A stretch of DNA of 64,000 bases from an uncultured Verrucomicrobiae bacterium (GTDB taxonomy: Bacteria > Verrucomicrobiota > Verrucomicrobiia > Limisphaerales > UBA1096). The stretch's first letter is position 1. Every line of letters starts with the position of its first letter. Both the position numbers and the translations under genes were made by a program. Location: the NCBI GenBank assembly GCA_937770485.1, contig CALJHX010000007.1, forward strand, positions 1 to 64,000, written 5' to 3'. Positions 20,389-30,346 of this stretch are shown here, piece by piece. The notes below the pieces were generated by a model. It did no database searches. It had not been told where the DNA came from and was given only the letters and a program-made list of their open reading frames with translations.

Positions 20389-21834
20389 CTACTGAGCGCA
20401 GAGCTCTTTTAGACGTTCGTCGGGGGTTTGGTAGGCGCGGGTGCGGAAGAGGAAATCGACGATGCTGCCTTCGTGGGGTTGGAGCCAGTTGAGGGCGATG
20501 GTGGGCATCGCACCGATGTTAAGGCGGTCGATGTTGGTCGCATCTGTAAGCTGCGCGGCCCAGGTTTCGTCATTGGTGATGGCAGAGGCGACGAGGGTGC
20601 CGCCGATTTTTTCAATCATCTTTTCCTGCGGACATTTCACGACACTGGTGAAGGGGAACATATATTCGGTGTTAGCCATTTTAAGGTCGGGCGAATCGCA
20701 ATGTAAAATGGTGGTGCGGATGTAATCGCAGCGCTCCATTTGCTCGAGGCGCGCGCCGTGCTTGGCGGTGACGTGCGTGGTGCCGGTCTCTTCGCAGCCA
20801 TCTTCGATCATGCCCCAAACAGCCTCGGCTTGGCCGGGCACGGTGAAGGCGGCGAGGCCAGCCTCGGGGTCGGTGGGGTCTTTGACTTCAAACGGGCCAA
20901 GGCGCTCGGCGAGGGCTTCGGCGATTTCCTCTGTGTGGCGCGAGGCCCACACGCCGGAGCAGTTGATGCAGCCACGCCCACTGTTTTTGTAAATGCTATC
21001 GGCCATCAAATCAAGGTAGTCCTCCCATTGATCGACCACGTCGTCGCCCAGTAAAATTTTGCTGTAGCCGGGGCCGTGCACTTGGACTTGTTCGTTGCCG
21101 GAATAATTTTTGACCGTTTGTGTGCTGCCAAAAATCATAACGCGGCCGCAGCGCGAAACCGTCTCTGCGCCCATTTCGCCGCCGCCTGGATAAATGCCGA
21201 TGGCTTCCTTGGGCACACCGGCCTCGGTGAAGGCGGCGAACATGCGGTAAGGCGTCCACGGCTCTTGCGGGCCGGGCTTGAGGATGAGGCCGATTTGCAT
21301 GGGGATGACCGGCATCCACAGCGTGTGAACGCCGGGGGAGTTGCTGGGCAGCACCATGCCCAGTACGGGCGACTGCGCTTGGTAGCTGATGGGCACGCCG
21401 CGATCCTCCACGCCGAAGCCGCGCTCGAGGATGGAGATATCCAGCCCGCGCGTGAGGGAGTCGAGGATTTGATCCATGTGGTTCAGTACGAAATGGTTTT
21501 TCTCCATATTGAACTTGCACATGTGCTCCGGCAAACCGGTGGAGGCGGATTGTTGCCGAGCGAAATCGTCGGGTGTTTGCACGCCATCGCCGAGCGGCAG
21601 CGTGGCATTGAGGTAAAGGTCGCCGGCCTTTTTCATCATCTCGACGAGGTCCTTGATGGGAATCTCGCGCAGCACTTCCCGCGCGCGGGCGGCCTGGCGC
21701 ATGTCGCGCGCGAGCAGGCCAGGATTGGCTTGGCCGACCTTGGCCAAGACTTCGCCGGTGCGGTGATGGATGACTTCTTCGGTGTCGAGGCTCTCGTAAG
21801 GTTCGCCCCAGCGTATAACGGGAATGTTAATCAT
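20389..21834 (-). CDS. Aldehyde dehydrogenase-fold acyl reductase (LuxC-like / acyl-CoA reductase)
   Basis: VLGMVLPSNSPGVHTLWMPVIPMQIGLILKPGPQEPWTP; NSGRGCINCSGVWA (putative catalytic Cys). Confidence 0.75.
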   Translation of the reverse strand: MINIPVIRWGEPYESLDTEEVIHHRTGEVLAKVGQANPGLLARDMRQAARAREVLREIPIKDLVEMMKKAGDLYLNATLPLGDGVQTPDDFARQQSASTGLPEHMCKFNMEKNHFVLNHMDQILDSLTRGLDISILERGFGVEDRGVPISYQAQSPVLGMVLPSNSPGVHTLWMPVIPMQIGLILKPGPQEPWTPYRMFAAFTEAGVPKEAIGIYPGGGEMGAETVSRCGRVMIFGSTQTVKNYSGNEQVQVHGPGYSKILLGDDVVDQWEDYLDLMADSIYKNSGRGCINCSGVWASRHTEEIAEALAERLGPFEVKDPTDPEAGLAAFTVPGQAEAVWGMIEDGCEETGTTHVTAKHGARLEQMERCDYIRTTILHCDSPDLKMANTEYMFPFTSVVKCPQEKMIEKIGGTLVASAITNDETWAAQLTDATNIDRLNIGAMPTIALNWLQPHEGSIVDFLFRTRAYQTPDERLKELCAQ

Positions 21835-21852
21835 AATTTAAAATATAGTTTT

Positions 21853-22944
21853 CTAGTAAACCCCCTCGACAATTTTTTTCGTCAATGCGCCGAAGGGGCG
21901 CACTTCGGCGACGCCGTCCCATGGGTAAAGCTCAATGGGTTCCCGGCGGATGGCTTCGTCGCGCTCGAAGAAGCGCGGCATAAAAAATTCCTTGGTGAGC
22001 GTGGTCAACTCCACGCGGCCCCATTCGCCGTACTCGACCGGCGCGTTGGTGTCCGGATTCAAAACACGCATCAGCGCGCGCGGTTGCGGCGCGTAATAGG
22101 TGATGGAATATTTGTCCTCGGGCGTGAGCGGCTTGTGCTTGGCCAAGCCCATCAGCGTGTTGCCGTACGTTGGCACGAACCCGATTTTATTTTCCAACAA
22201 CTCCTCGCACAGGAAGCGCGTGTACTGCGGATCCATCGTGGTGCCCCCGCAGAACACGCCGCGAATGCCCGCATCGTACAAGCTGCTGCCTTCGCTCTCG
22301 TAACGCTCGGCGATGCTCTCAAGCAATTTCGGCGTGGTGAACAGCGCGCTCACGCTGCGGTTTTTCATAATCGTCGTGGCTTGGTCGACGACGTGTTCCA
22401 TGTACGCCTTGGCTTGGTCGAATTGTTTTTCTTTGATGAGCCGCTTGACCCAGCGCGGATCGAGATCGACAAAATAACACGAGCAGCCGCGCACATTGGC
22501 GAGATGCTCAATGGACAACCGCAGCCGGCGCGGTCCCGTCGGGCCGACCATCAGCCAGTAGTGATCGCGCGGAAAGGCGGCATCATCCAGCGTGTCGGAA
22601 AACTCGCTGTAGTCGATTTTGTAATCCTCCCAGCCGATGCGTTGTTTGGGCATACCGGTGGTGCCGCCGGTTTCAAAAATGTTGAACGGCTTCCCCTTGA
22701 ATTTGGCGGGCACCCACACTTCGGGCTGCTGGTCGCGCAGCCATTCGTCCTGGAAATGCGGAAACTTAGCCAGTAAATCGTCGAGGCACTTCACCTCCGC
22801 TGCTGGGTCCCAATCTGCGTCCCTGGCCCAATCCAGCCAGAACGGGCAGCCCGTTTCCGGCGAGAAATGCCACTGCACAATCTCCGCCACATGCGCATCG
22901 AGCGCGGCACGTGCCTCCTGAATTTGTATGTCTAAATCAGCCAT
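21853..22944 (-). CDS. Adenylate-forming acyl ligase (PaaK/LuxE-like)
   Basis: FETGGTTGMPKQRIGWEDYKIDY nucleotide-binding loop; FCGGTTMDPQYTRFL; FVPTYGNTLMG. Confidence 0.75.
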   Translation of the reverse strand: MADLDIQIQEARAALDAHVAEIVQWHFSPETGCPFWLDWARDADWDPAAEVKCLDDLLAKFPHFQDEWLRDQQPEVWVPAKFKGKPFNIFETGGTTGMPKQRIGWEDYKIDYSEFSDTLDDAAFPRDHYWLMVGPTGPRRLRLSIEHLANVRGCSCYFVDLDPRWVKRLIKEKQFDQAKAYMEHVVDQATTIMKNRSVSALFTTPKLLESIAERYESEGSSLYDAGIRGVFCGGTTMDPQYTRFLCEELLENKIGFVPTYGNTLMGLAKHKPLTPEDKYSITYYAPQPRALMRVLNPDTNAPVEYGEWGRVELTTLTKEFFMPRFFERDEAIRREPIELYPWDGVAEVRPFGALTKKIVEGVY

Positions 22945-22992
22945 AAAAAAATGTTACGTCAGTGTGGGGCTTAGCCAAGCGCGGTAGTCGGT

Positions 22993-24603
22993 TCAGCCCT
23001 TGGCCGGGAAAAACTTGTCGATTGTCTCGCCGGTGGGCGGCTTGGTTGCCAGCGACACGCCGACCAGTGCCACCACCGATGCGAGACAAATGAATGCCAC
23101 CGGCATTACGCCCGCGATGAGGTACTCGCCGTGTTCCTTCACGCCAAACCACTGCTCGCCGGCGGCCCGGCCAAGCGAGTCGTGGATGAACAGCACCCAC
23201 GTCACCGCTGTCGCAATCACGCTGGCAAACACGCCCGCCGTTGTAACCCGCTTCCAGTAAACGGCGGCAAACGCGATCGGGAACAATGCCGAAAAACCGC
23301 TGAAGCACCAGATACCAAGATTGAAAACGCTCATCGGCTTGAAGATGGAAATCACGTACGTGATCACAACGATGAACACGATGAAGCCGCGACCGAGCCA
23401 GACTTTCTGCCGGTCACTAAAGCGTTTTTCGCCGAACATCGGCACGATAAAATCGTTGGTGAACATGCTGCCGACGCAGACGAACTGCGAGTCGAGCGAA
23501 CTCATGATCGCTGCCAGCACGCCGGCAGAGAACAGCCCGATCAGCACCGGGTCAACCATGAATTTATTCACCATCATGCTAAGAACCGTGTTTGCGTTGG
23601 GCGCGCCATTGGGTAGTTTCGGCACGATCAAACTGCCCTCGGCGTACAGACCCGCACCCCATATGCCGATCAGGATGCACGGCACCCAGACGATCATGAT
23701 GCAGAGCGGATGGGCAATGACCGTCAGCCGGAATGCCTTCGCGCTCTTGGCCGTCAGCCAATGCTGGAACAGGTGCGGGAACATTCCAACGCTCAACGGC
23801 ACCAGCATGTAGCTCATGAAATGCGCCGGCGTCATCAACCCCTCACGGACGAGTTTCTCCGGGGCGTGCTGCCTGGCCAATTCGGAGGCCTCGGCCAAGC
23901 CGCCGATACCCTTGGCGATCACGATGAAGCCGACGAGACCCATGATCATGAAGACAATCGTCTGGAACGTGTTCGCCCAGACGGCGGATCGCACCCCGCC
24001 GGAGAAGACGTAAAACAGGACGACCCCACAGATCACCAAGCCGGTCAGCCAACCCGGCACTGCGCCGGCGTCGAACGTCCCCGGGAACATTCCGCGCGTC
24101 ACCCCGCCGATATACGTCCCCGCTCCGATCAAGCCGACCAGCAGATACGGAATGATCAGCCCGGCCAAGATTGGGAACAGTAGATAGCCGAGTTTCTTCG
24201 ACTCGAAGCGGTCGCGGAAAAACTGGATCTGCGTCACGTAGCCGTATTTTTTGCCGAAGCTCCACATGCGAATGCCGACGAGAAAAAAACAGGCGGCGTG
24301 AATCAACCCCGAACTCGAGGCCATCAATCCGTACACGCCGATGCCCATGCTGAACGCCTTGCCGGTGGAACCGACCAGCGCGAAGGCGGTCATCGTCGTG
24401 CCGAACACGCTCATCAGCAGCATGAACGGCCCGATCGAATGGCTCGCGACGAAGAAGTCCTTGCTCGAACCGCGAAATAGTCGGCTAGAAATCCAGCCCA
24501 GCCCAAACAACACGCACATGTAAATACCGATGATCACCAGCGGCGTGCGCGATACGGGCTCGGCCGCCTGGCCAAGCGCGATTAACGGGGTGATACTGCT
24601 CAT
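22993..24603 (-). CDS. Sodium:solute symporter (SSS family)
   Basis: 12+ TM protein; GWISSRLFRGSSKDFFVASHSIGPF; SSLDSQFVCVGSMFTNDF. Confidence 0.92.
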   Translation of the reverse strand: MSSITPLIALGQAAEPVSRTPLVIIGIYMCVLFGLGWISSRLFRGSSKDFFVASHSIGPFMLLMSVFGTTMTAFALVGSTGKAFSMGIGVYGLMASSSGLIHAACFFLVGIRMWSFGKKYGYVTQIQFFRDRFESKKLGYLLFPILAGLIIPYLLVGLIGAGTYIGGVTRGMFPGTFDAGAVPGWLTGLVICGVVLFYVFSGGVRSAVWANTFQTIVFMIMGLVGFIVIAKGIGGLAEASELARQHAPEKLVREGLMTPAHFMSYMLVPLSVGMFPHLFQHWLTAKSAKAFRLTVIAHPLCIMIVWVPCILIGIWGAGLYAEGSLIVPKLPNGAPNANTVLSMMVNKFMVDPVLIGLFSAGVLAAIMSSLDSQFVCVGSMFTNDFIVPMFGEKRFSDRQKVWLGRGFIVFIVVITYVISIFKPMSVFNLGIWCFSGFSALFPIAFAAVYWKRVTTAGVFASVIATAVTWVLFIHDSLGRAAGEQWFGVKEHGEYLIAGVMPVAFICLASVVALVGVSLATKPPTGETIDKFFPAKG

Positions 24604-24830
24604 TGCTCCCCTCCCGCCTCGTCACCAGACTCGGCCCACTGCTCGATGTCGCCTGGCCAAGCCCACTTGACGGCCATTGCCCACACGGCAGCTGCCATGC
24701 ACGAATACAGCGAGTGATAAAAAAGGCCAAGTGGCATGAAGCCAAACACCAATTCGCCGTTGTCCCACCACCAAACGTCCTGATGGATGACGGCCAACAA
24801 AATGAGCAAACCGTAAACAACTTTTTTCAT
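24600..24830 (-). CDS. Small membrane protein, likely DUF3311-type partner of the symporter
   Basis: 76 aa; GELVFGFMPLGLFYHSLYSCMAAAVWAMAV; overlaps the symporter start by 4 nt. Confidence 0.6.
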   Translation of the reverse strand: MKKVVYGLLILLAVIHQDVWWWDNGELVFGFMPLGLFYHSLYSCMAAAVWAMAVKWAWPGDIEQWAESGDEAGGEQ

Positions 24831-24841
24831 GAGATGCGATT

Positions 24842-24864
24842 GGCCAAGTGCTTGTTACTTGGCC
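24842..24864 (-). repeat. Hairpin built from two iterated-palindrome half-sites, spanning the PQQ gene stop codon
   Basis: GGCCAAGT-gcttgtt-ACTTGGCC, perfect 8-bp stem. Confidence 0.7.
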
Positions 24865-26462
24865 TTCTTTTGATCCGTGGCAGCCTTGGCACGGGCCTCG
24901 TCGTACAGCGCGTAAAGGTGTGATTGCGTTGCGACGTACAACACGCCGTTGGCCACGATCGGCGTGGAATAGATCGGTGCCGGGAAGTAGGTCTCGCTCA
25001 GCAACGTCATTTTTTTGTCGGAAGCCAGCACGACAAAATCGCCGTCCTCGTCGCCGACGTAAACCTTGCCGTCCGCCACAAAAGTCGAGCCCCACATGTG
25101 CGCTTTCATATCGTAAATCCAGTGCAATTTGCCGGTGTCGGCGTCGAGGCAATGCACGTATCCGGAGAAATCACTGACGAACAAAAGCCCATTCCCGGGG
25201 TCGATAGATACGGTGGAAATACTGCGCTTAATGCCCTTGTACGACCAGATCGTGCCGCTCTTTGTGATGTCGCCCTTCTTCGTGGGGTCGAGGCAAACGA
25301 GATGGCCGACGCCCTCGCCGTGTTCGGGATCCTGCCCCGTCGCAATATAAACGCGGTTGTTGTAAAAAACCGGCGTGGCGTTGATCTCGCTCGGCCCCTC
25401 GGCAGCCGGGTACTTGATCGCCTTGCCATCCTCGTCCTTTTTGTACTCGGGCGGATTGGCGTCGAACCACCAAACCTTGCGCAGAAAATCGAGATCCTCA
25501 TCCTCGTCGTAAACCGGCTTGGGGTTGAAGGCGTAACAAATACCATCGCCGCCGCCGAAGAACAGTTGGCCCTGCCCGTTCACCACGCCGTACGAAGGCG
25601 AACTCCATTGGCCGTGAAAAATATTCGGGCCAATGCCGGCGTCGTCCTCGCCCTTCAACTCACCGGTTTTGGCGTCAAGCGCGATGAAACTTGGCGAGAG
25701 TGGCGACGGCACGTTCGAGTGCGTCCAGTCCTGGCCGTTGGATGTGCAGGCGTAAACCATGTCGCCCACCACGATGATCGAGCAGTTCGATGCGTTATGG
25801 GGGAACACGCCCAACTCGTCCATCATATCGTAACGCCAAATGATGTCGCCGTCTTTCGGGCCAAGCTTGGCTGGCGGCTTGCCGGTGTCGAGATGCACGT
25901 AAACAGCCTCGTCTTTGTACGGGCCGTCGTTGCCGTTGGACAAGCCGGCCACATCGACGCAGAGCACTTCGCAACGGCTGCTGACGACGTAAAGCCGGTT
26001 GTCGACCACCGTCGGCGACGAGAGTAAGCCGAGACTTTCCCAATCGTTCACTTTGCCGGATTTGAGCTTGGGGATGACCAGTTGCCAGAGAAAGTCGCCG
26101 CTCTTTTCATCAAGACACAACAGGATGCTTCGGTCGCCGGGATGCTTCGGGTCACGCATCGAGTCGTTGTTGGTGCCGACGAAAATTCTACCGTTGGAGA
26201 TGGTGGTGTTGCCGTAACTTTGCGTGCCGAGCTTGGCCGCCCACTTGACGTTTTTGGCGGTCGACAAGTCCACGTCCTCGGTGCCCTGCTTGAAATCGCC
26301 CGGCTCAACCTTGTCCGGAAGGCCAGTGGCTCCTGGAGCGAACATGTTGCGGCCCAGTGTGTTGCCGCCCCATTGCGGCCAATCCACTGCCACCGCGGCA
26401 GCGTTTCCCAAAATGCCGGCGGCCAATCCGGTTACGATCGCGTTTTTCAGGTTTTTCATCAT
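24855..26462 (-). CDS. Secreted PQQ-binding-like beta-propeller protein
   Basis: Signal peptide; VDWPQWGGNTLGRNMFAPGA; repeated propeller blades (GDFLWQLVIP, GKLHWIYDMKAHMWGSTFVADGKVYVGDEDGDF). Confidence 0.86.
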   Translation of the reverse strand: MMKNLKNAIVTGLAAGILGNAAAVAVDWPQWGGNTLGRNMFAPGATGLPDKVEPGDFKQGTEDVDLSTAKNVKWAAKLGTQSYGNTTISNGRIFVGTNNDSMRDPKHPGDRSILLCLDEKSGDFLWQLVIPKLKSGKVNDWESLGLLSSPTVVDNRLYVVSSRCEVLCVDVAGLSNGNDGPYKDEAVYVHLDTGKPPAKLGPKDGDIIWRYDMMDELGVFPHNASNCSIIVVGDMVYACTSNGQDWTHSNVPSPLSPSFIALDAKTGELKGEDDAGIGPNIFHGQWSSPSYGVVNGQGQLFFGGGDGICYAFNPKPVYDEDEDLDFLRKVWWFDANPPEYKKDEDGKAIKYPAAEGPSEINATPVFYNNRVYIATGQDPEHGEGVGHLVCLDPTKKGDITKSGTIWSYKGIKRSISTVSIDPGNGLLFVSDFSGYVHCLDADTGKLHWIYDMKAHMWGSTFVADGKVYVGDEDGDFVVLASDKKMTLLSETYFPAPIYSTPIVANGVLYVATQSHLYALYDEARAKAATDQKKAK

Positions 26463-26480
26463 CTGACTAAAAGTTTTTTG

Positions 26481-28775
26481 TTACTCGTTGGGGGTGACTG
26501 TCACGTTGTCGATATACACCGGCACCTGCGGGGAAAACCCGAACAATCCGGGCGAACCACTTTTGTGAGCGTTGTCGTGCTTGAACTCCAGCGTCCAGCC
26601 TTCCGGCTCCGCCTCGCCCCTTGGCCAAGCCTTGGCCCGGATCATCCCGGAGCCATCGTCGGCCACGTCGATACGCGCCTTAAGAGTGTGCCACGTGTTG
26701 GCCTTCCATCGGTAGTTCGGAGGTGAGCCGCGTTCCGGCACGCGGATGCGGTCGAGGTTCGAGTTAATCTCGATTTTTTGCTCGTTGCCTTTCAGCACGA
26801 TGTAGTAGCGCTGGTTGATAATGCCGACATCGGACATCTTCCGTCGGCGTCCGTCGGTGAGCACATCGGCCTGGACGGTGTAGTTGCTCATGCTTTGTTC
26901 ACCGATGAACACCGTGGCGCGTTGGAGCCGCTTGTTCTCGATCGTCTTGCGTAGCACGTTGGAGCCGTCCTTCTCGCGCACCTCAAACTTGAACCTCGCA
27001 CCAATCCACGGCAGCGGCGGGTAGGCGAACTTTACACCGGGGTCGGCTAGGCTAGCCTCAGTCAAGTCGAACCCTTCGAAGTTTTCGCTCAGCGGCGGCG
27101 CCGGCAACACGCGGCCTCGTATCACGCCGGTCAACCCACCAAGCGTCGCCTTGAACGCCCCAGCGGAACTGATCATTTTTTTGTCGGCGACGATCTGGCC
27201 GCGCTCGTTGAACGAGGCATTCATGCGGGCCTTCACCTTGGCTGTTGGCGGGATGTACGATTCCCACTTGAGCGTTGAGCCGTTCACCTCCTCGACGAGA
27301 AAACCGTTTGCGTCGAGTTTGCGTGTGCGGAAGGAAATCGCTTGGCCGGGAGCGAGTAGAATTTCCGACGGGACGATTTGCAGCCGTGTGGCTTTCCCCG
27401 CCTTGGGCCAGCGCTTGGCCTTGGGAGTCTTGGCCAAGCCGCGGCTCTTTCCGGCCTTTCCGAAGCAGTAAAGTTTCTTGGTCGTCTGCACGTAAATCTT
27501 GCCGTTGTAAACTGACGGCGTGCCGAAACAGCGCCCGTCGAGCACGGCGTGTGAGAGAATCTTGGCCTCATTTTTCCCCGGTTTTATTACGTAAAACGCG
27601 CCGTGGGAGCCAGTGGCCTCGCCGCCGCCCCCGGGGTTTTCGAGCATCGGTAGGTAAATCTTGCCGTCCGCGAAAAGCGGCGAGGCGTTGCGCTGCTCGA
27701 TGCCAAGCTTGATCTTCCAGTTCTCTTTGCCGGTCCGGATGTTGATGCTATGTAGCTCGCCTTTTTCGGCGACGACGTAAATGGTGTCACCGACAAGTAT
27801 CGGCGAACTGGTGGAGGTCGAGATGTTTACGGTCCAAAGCTCGACCTGTTTGCGCTCGACGACGACCGGGTTGGCATCCGTCGGCTGAACGTGCGGAATC
27901 TTCAGGCCGACCATCTGGCCCGGTTCATACGGCGTCCCATAAATCGCGGCAGCGATGTCGTTTTTGTAAACTACAACCGAGGCATTGATGCCGGCCTTGA
28001 AGAGCGGCACCTGCCAGATCGCCTCTCCGGTGCGGGCGTTGGCGCAGACCACGCTGCCGTCTCCGGTAGTCGCGTAAAAAACTCGCTTGCCGTCAAGCCA
28101 GCCGAGTGCCGGCGAGGAGAAGCAACTGTCCTTGGGCCTCCCTCCAGGCTTAGCCGCCCAGACGAGCTCGCCGGTTTTTTTGTCGAAACCGTAAAAGCGA
28201 TCCCACGGCGGGCCTTGTGCCCCCCAGTTGGCCATGATGCCGCGAGTGATCACCAAGTCTCGATCGACGATTGGCGTGGCGGTGCGGCCATTCGGGAACG
28301 TCATCCGGCCCAACGCCTCCATTAGAGAATGTTGCCAGAGCATCTCACCGTCCTGTGTGAACGAGGCGAAGAGTCCCTGTGTCCCCTGATAAAACAGGTT
28401 GCCGGTCTCAGGATCGATCGTCGGGCTCGAGGCTGAGTAGCGCGTGTAGATGATGTCGCTCAGAAAATCGTTGAACTTACGCTCCCAAATTTTCTCGCCC
28501 GTGTCGCTGTCAAAACAAAACACGCCCTCCTGCAGATTCGCGCCTTCGCCGAGATGGCCGACGACAAAAATCCGGCCGTTGGCCACCGTCGGCGTGGAGC
28601 GCCCGGGCAGATCCACCGTCCAAAGCGCATCCTCGGTTAGGATCTGGTCCGGCAGCTGTTTCTCCAGAGAAACCCCGGTCTGCAGCGGCCCGCGCATGTG
28701 GAGCCAACCCTCGACTGGCGCAGCCGTCGCCGTCGCCGCTGTGAGGATCAATAAGGCTATTGTTAGGTTTTTCAT
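26481..28775 (-). CDS. Secreted PQQ-binding-like beta-propeller protein with extended C-terminal region
   Basis: In-frame MKNLTIALLILTAATATAAPVEG start; blades GRIFVVGHLGEGANLQEGVFCFDSDTGEKIWE; C-terminal WTLEFKHDNAHKSGSPGLFGFSPQVPVYIDNVTVTPNE resembles LamG/DUF1080-type ends. Confidence 0.85.
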   Translation of the reverse strand: MKNLTIALLILTAATATAAPVEGWLHMRGPLQTGVSLEKQLPDQILTEDALWTVDLPGRSTPTVANGRIFVVGHLGEGANLQEGVFCFDSDTGEKIWERKFNDFLSDIIYTRYSASSPTIDPETGNLFYQGTQGLFASFTQDGEMLWQHSLMEALGRMTFPNGRTATPIVDRDLVITRGIMANWGAQGPPWDRFYGFDKKTGELVWAAKPGGRPKDSCFSSPALGWLDGKRVFYATTGDGSVVCANARTGEAIWQVPLFKAGINASVVVYKNDIAAAIYGTPYEPGQMVGLKIPHVQPTDANPVVVERKQVELWTVNISTSTSSPILVGDTIYVVAEKGELHSINIRTGKENWKIKLGIEQRNASPLFADGKIYLPMLENPGGGGEATGSHGAFYVIKPGKNEAKILSHAVLDGRCFGTPSVYNGKIYVQTTKKLYCFGKAGKSRGLAKTPKAKRWPKAGKATRLQIVPSEILLAPGQAISFRTRKLDANGFLVEEVNGSTLKWESYIPPTAKVKARMNASFNERGQIVADKKMISSAGAFKATLGGLTGVIRGRVLPAPPLSENFEGFDLTEASLADPGVKFAYPPLPWIGARFKFEVREKDGSNVLRKTIENKRLQRATVFIGEQSMSNYTVQADVLTDGRRRKMSDVGIINQRYYIVLKGNEQKIEINSNLDRIRVPERGSPPNYRWKANTWHTLKARIDVADDGSGMIRAKAWPRGEAEPEGWTLEFKHDNAHKSGSPGLFGFSPQVPVYIDNVTVTPNE

Positions 28776-28878
28776 CTGAAAATCCTTAATAAGGTCACGC
28801 TTAGCCAAGCCAACTCAAGTCGAATTGACGAAGACCTAAACAGCCCGAAAGCCTAGCTGGATGGGCACTCCATGCAAC

Positions 28879-28904
28879 AAAATAATACCTACACGTATTA
28901 TTTT
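28879..28904. terminator. AT-rich 10-bp perfect hairpin between glgC and the PQQ gene
   Basis: AAAATAATAC-ctacac-GTATTATTTT; lies downstream of glgC on the minus strand. Confidence 0.5.
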
Positions 28905-28944
28905 TGAGCCCCGCCGTTCTCCGCTTGGCCAAGCCGCCATCGGG

Positions 28945-30249
28945 TTAAATCACTGTGTCGTTCTGAATGACGGCGTTTTTAGGGATGATCACTATCCCCT
29001 CGCGAATATAATAGTTTTCGCCGTCGAAATGTTCCGGCTTGTCGTCGGGCGTGATGACACAGTTGGCTCCGATGCGGGCGTTTTTGTCTATGATGGATTG
29101 CTCGATGCGAGTGTTCTCCCCAACGCCGATGCGCGGAATGCCTTTTTTGTCACTCTCTAGCTTAGAGACGTTCGTCTCGTAAAAGTCCGACCCCATCAAC
29201 ACCGAGCGGTGTACCCGGCAACCAGGCGAGATGAGACAGCGAACGCCGATCAGGCTTTGGCTGATTCGCGAGCGATCGATGATGCACCCGTCGGAAATCA
29301 CCGCTTGGTCGATGGCTGCGCCATTGATCTTGGAAGCAGGCATGAAGCGTGGCCGGGTGTAGATCGGCGTCTCCATCTGGAAGAAATCAAACTTGGGAAC
29401 CGTGCTGACCATGTCCAGGTTTGCCTCGAAAAAGGATCGGATTGTTCCGATGTCCTCCCAGTATCCCTGATAGACGTAAGAGAAAACCTGGTGCGTCTCG
29501 ATGGCGCGGGGGATGATGTGCTTGCCAAAGTCGGTCATCTCGTTGTCGAGCAGCTCGGTCAGCGTTGCCCGCTTGAAAATATAGATACCCATCGACGCGA
29601 GGTAATGGTCACCGCCCGCCTCGAGCCCCTGCTCGGCAACCTGCGCATCGGAGAGTCGGAGAGAATCGAGCAACTCCTGCGTACCGGGTTTCTCGACGAA
29701 CCGGCTAATCCGGCCGGCCTCATCGTTGTGCATGATGCCGAACGCCTTGGCCAGTTCCCGTCCTACCGGGATGGTGGCCACGGTCAGTTCCGCCTCCTTC
29801 TCGATGTGCGCCGCGATGATCTCACGGAAGTCCATCCGATACAGTTGATCCCCGCTCAGGATCAGCAGGTGCTCGAAGTCGTTGTTCAGCAAGTGAATCA
29901 GGTTTTTTCGGACGGCGTCGGCCGTGCCTTGATACCACGTGGCGCTGGTAGGCGTCTGCTCGGCCGCCAATATCTCCACAAACCCGCGCGAAAAGTGGTC
30001 AAACTTGTACGAGTGCGAAACGTGGCGGTGCAGCGAGGCGGAGTTGAACTGGGTCAGCAGATAAATCTGAGTCAGCCGTGAGTTGATGCAGTTGGATATG
30101 GGGATGTCCACCAAGCGATACTTCCCGGCCAGCGGCACTGCCGGCTTTGAGCGCTCCTGGGTCAACGGGAACAGGCGTGCTCCCTGTCCGCCGCCCATCA
30201 CGACGGCCAACACTCGTGCCTTCCCTGCTCTGGTGACTACCTGTGACAT
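28945..30249 (-). CDS. glgC: Glucose-1-phosphate adenylyltransferase
   Basis: AVVMGGGQGARLFPLTQERSKPAVPLAGKYRLVDIPISNCINS; LSGDQLYRMDF. Confidence 0.97.
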   Translation of the reverse strand: MSQVVTRAGKARVLAVVMGGGQGARLFPLTQERSKPAVPLAGKYRLVDIPISNCINSRLTQIYLLTQFNSASLHRHVSHSYKFDHFSRGFVEILAAEQTPTSATWYQGTADAVRKNLIHLLNNDFEHLLILSGDQLYRMDFREIIAAHIEKEAELTVATIPVGRELAKAFGIMHNDEAGRISRFVEKPGTQELLDSLRLSDAQVAEQGLEAGGDHYLASMGIYIFKRATLTELLDNEMTDFGKHIIPRAIETHQVFSYVYQGYWEDIGTIRSFFEANLDMVSTVPKFDFFQMETPIYTRPRFMPASKINGAAIDQAVISDGCIIDRSRISQSLIGVRCLISPGCRVHRSVLMGSDFYETNVSKLESDKKGIPRIGVGENTRIEQSIIDKNARIGANCVITPDDKPEHFDGENYYIREGIVIIPKNAVIQNDTVI

Positions 30250-30276
30250 TACGAATGAACTCCGTCTTTTCTACGC

Positions 30277-30321
30277 TTGGCCAAGCTGAAGTTCAAGCAG
30301 GTTGCGCCCCTCCTTGGCCAA
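30277..30321. repeat. Two CTTGGCCAAG(CTG) copies 37 bp apart upstream of glgC
   Basis: ACGCTTGGCCAAGCTG at 30274 and TCCTTGGCCAAGCTG at 30311, in sequence between glgC and the decayed gene. Confidence 0.85.
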
Positions 30322-30346
30322 GCTGCGAAGTGGTGCCGGTCGGCGC

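Noticed and set aside
21076-22776. 566-aa plus-strand ORF opposite the reductase/ligase pair
   Set aside because: The minus strand encodes two clear enzymes; the plus ORF spans both genes and their gap, as expected for a codon-bias shadow.
20389-22944. Bioluminescence (lux) operon
   Set aside because: Only LuxC- and LuxE-like genes; no luxAB or luxD homologue nearby.
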